From positions 1 to 6,846 of the forward strand of contig JAEZBF010000112.1 in the NCBI GenBank assembly GCA_023427545.1: DNA of 6,846 bases. The letters are read 5' to 3'. This DNA is from Pseudomonadota bacterium. GTDB taxonomy: Bacteria; Pseudomonadota; Alphaproteobacteria; Rhizobiales; Devosiaceae. Below the pieces are notes generated by a model, which was not told the origin of the DNA, made no database searches, and saw nothing but the letters and a program-made list of their open reading frames with translations. Below are positions 5,934 through 6,846 of the stretch, piece by piece; positions within the stretch are counted from its first letter, which is position 1; every line of letters begins with the position of its first letter. A program made the position numbers and the translations under genes.

Positions 5934-6846
5934 GCGCACCCGGCTATCAGGTTCTCGCCGAGGCGTTCGTCGCCGAAGGTGTCGAGACCGTCTTCGCGTT
6001 AACTGGCGACGGCAACATGCACTGGGAGGCCGCTTTCTCGAGCGCCCCGGGTCGCAGCACGGTCCATGTCCGCCACGAACACTGTGCCTGCGCCATGGCC
6101 TCTGCGTTTGCACGGGTGACCGGGAATGTTGGGGTCGCCTCGGTGACCTGCGGGCCGGGACTGACGCAGACGATGACCGCCCTCGCAACGGCCACTCAGG
6201 CGCAGATCCCGCTTGTCGTATTCGCGGGCGAGGGTCCCATGCATACCGGCTGGTATAACCAGGCCATTGAGCAGGGTCCGCTGGTGACAGCTACGGGTGC
6301 GCGCTACATCCCGGTCCACAGCCGTAAGCGGCTTCAGCAGGCGGTAACTGACGCCTTCCATTACGCACGCACGCAACGTCGACCGGTGGTGCTCGGGGTC
6401 CCGTTCGACCTCCAGCAGGAGCTGGTCCACCCTGTTCCCCAATACGTCCCTTCAGTGGACTACCTGCCCCAAATAGGTCCGCGTAGTCCCCACCCCGAGT
6501 TCCTGCAGGCCGCCGTCGGGCGCATTCTTGCGGCGAGGCGGATCGTGATCCTCGCCGGACGCGGTGCCGCACGCGCAGGCGCGCAGCAAGCCTGCCTTGA
6601 GCTTGCCGAACTCTGCAACGCGGCGCTCGCAACGACACTGCCCGTGCGCGGCCTTTTTGCGGGCAGCGACCGGGATATCGGGGTTGCGGGCGGTTTCGCC
6701 CACCCCGTGACGGCGCAAGCCTTTGCCGCGAGCGACCTCGTCATCGCCGTTGGTGCAGGCCTCAACGGCTATACCACCGACGGTGGCAAGCTCATCCGCC
6801 CCGATCTGGTGCTGCAGATCGACGACGAGCCACCAAGCTTCGTGCA
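5930..6846 (+). CDS. Thiamine-diphosphate-dependent enzyme, acetolactate synthase / 2-oxo-acid decarboxylase superfamily (3'-truncated)
   Basis: Translation from the GTG gives 305 codons plus two bases, open to the right edge; the family is usually 540-600 residues, so about half is missing. Residues 1 to ~165 form the pyrimidine-binding (PYR) domain. VRHEHCACAMASAFAR (47-62) contains the conserved catalytic glutamate, Glu50, which activates ThDP, and CGPGLTQTMTAL (74-85) and QIPLVVFAGE (92-101) are the next family blocks. Residues ~188-305 start the central domain, with AGRGA (209-213) and SDLVIAVGAGLN (268-279). The C-terminal domain with the ThDP-binding GDG-N motif lies beyond the window. 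The N-terminal ALTGDGNMHW (23-32) replaces the PGG-type loop of classical acetolactate synthases and marks a distinct subgroup. The product may be a decarboxylase, lyase or carboligase acting on a 2-oxo acid; the context of two hydroxy-acid dehydrogenases fits that substrate class. A biosynthetic acetolactate synthase is unlikely in this setting. Confidence 0.88.
   Translation, partial: MSAPGYQVLAEAFVAEGVETVFALTGDGNMHWEAAFSSAPGRSTVHVRHEHCACAMASAFARVTGNVGVASVTCGPGLTQTMTALATATQAQIPLVVFAGEGPMHTGWYNQAIEQGPLVTATGARYIPVHSRKRLQQAVTDAFHYARTQRRPVVLGVPFDLQQELVHPVPQYVPSVDYLPQIGPRSPHPEFLQAAVGRILAARRIVILAGRGAARAGAQQACLELAELCNAALATTLPVRGLFAGSDRDIGVAGGFAHPVTAQAFAASDLVIAVGAGLNGYTTDGGKLIRPDLVLQIDDEPPSFV

Noticed and set aside
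6005..6013. GDG in the ThDP enzyme as the ThDP-binding GDG-N motif
   Set aside because: It lies at residues 26-28 in the N-terminal PYR domain; the real motif belongs to the C-terminal domain, which is outside the window.

Overview
The window is GC-rich (roughly 60-65% by eye), very densely coded, and reads as a bacterial chromosome. Gene content (TcuB, MmgE/PrpD, a DUF1932-type dehydrogenase, paired flavin hydroxy-acid dehydrogenases) is what one meets in catabolic gene clusters of Proteobacteria, especially Burkholderiales and some Alphaproteobacteria. That placement is inference from family habits; no rRNA or taxonomic marker is present. I see no mobile element, CRISPR array, tRNA or rRNA.

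Layout, left to right. (1) At 2-763 on the + strand is the C-terminal two thirds of a TcuB/CitB-type membrane electron-transfer protein, cut by the window edge. (2) At 760-5738 a four-gene operon runs on the - strand. In transcription order it holds an FMN-dependent alpha-hydroxy-acid dehydrogenase (5738-4461), an MmgE/PrpD-family protein (4471-3095), a 6-phosphogluconate/3-hydroxyisobutyrate-dehydrogenase-like NAD(P) enzyme with a DUF1932-type C-terminus (3019-2213), and a GlcD/D-2-hydroxyglutarate-dehydrogenase-type FAD enzyme (2193-760). The last gene converges on tcuB and the two stop codons share bases. (3) A 191-bp divergent intergenic region (5739-5929) carries the control signals. (4) From 5930 on the + strand runs the first 305 codons of a thiamine-diphosphate (ThDP) enzyme of the acetolactate synthase/2-oxo-acid decarboxylase superfamily, cut by the right edge.

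How the genes may work together (inference). Two unrelated flavoenzymes, one from the L-2-hydroxy-acid (FMN, LldD/GOX) family and one from the D-2-hydroxy-acid (FAD, GlcD/D2HGDH) family, lie in one operon. Such a pair would turn both enantiomers of one 2-hydroxy acid into the same 2-oxo acid. The divergent ThDP enzyme is a natural consumer of a 2-oxo acid. The MmgE/PrpD protein could dehydrate, epimerise or decarboxylate a polycarboxylate, and the NAD(P) enzyme could reduce or oxidise a hydroxy-acid intermediate. TcuB normally passes electrons from a soluble flavoprotein to the quinone pool. The whole looks like an undescribed catabolic route for a chiral hydroxy- or polycarboxylic acid; the substrate cannot be read from the sequence.

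Unusual points: four of the five visible starts are GTG; a possible 27-codon upstream ORF overlaps the ThDP gene by GTGA; and a small GNRA-loop hairpin lies between a strong Shine-Dalgarno sequence and the start of the NAD(P) dehydrogenase gene.
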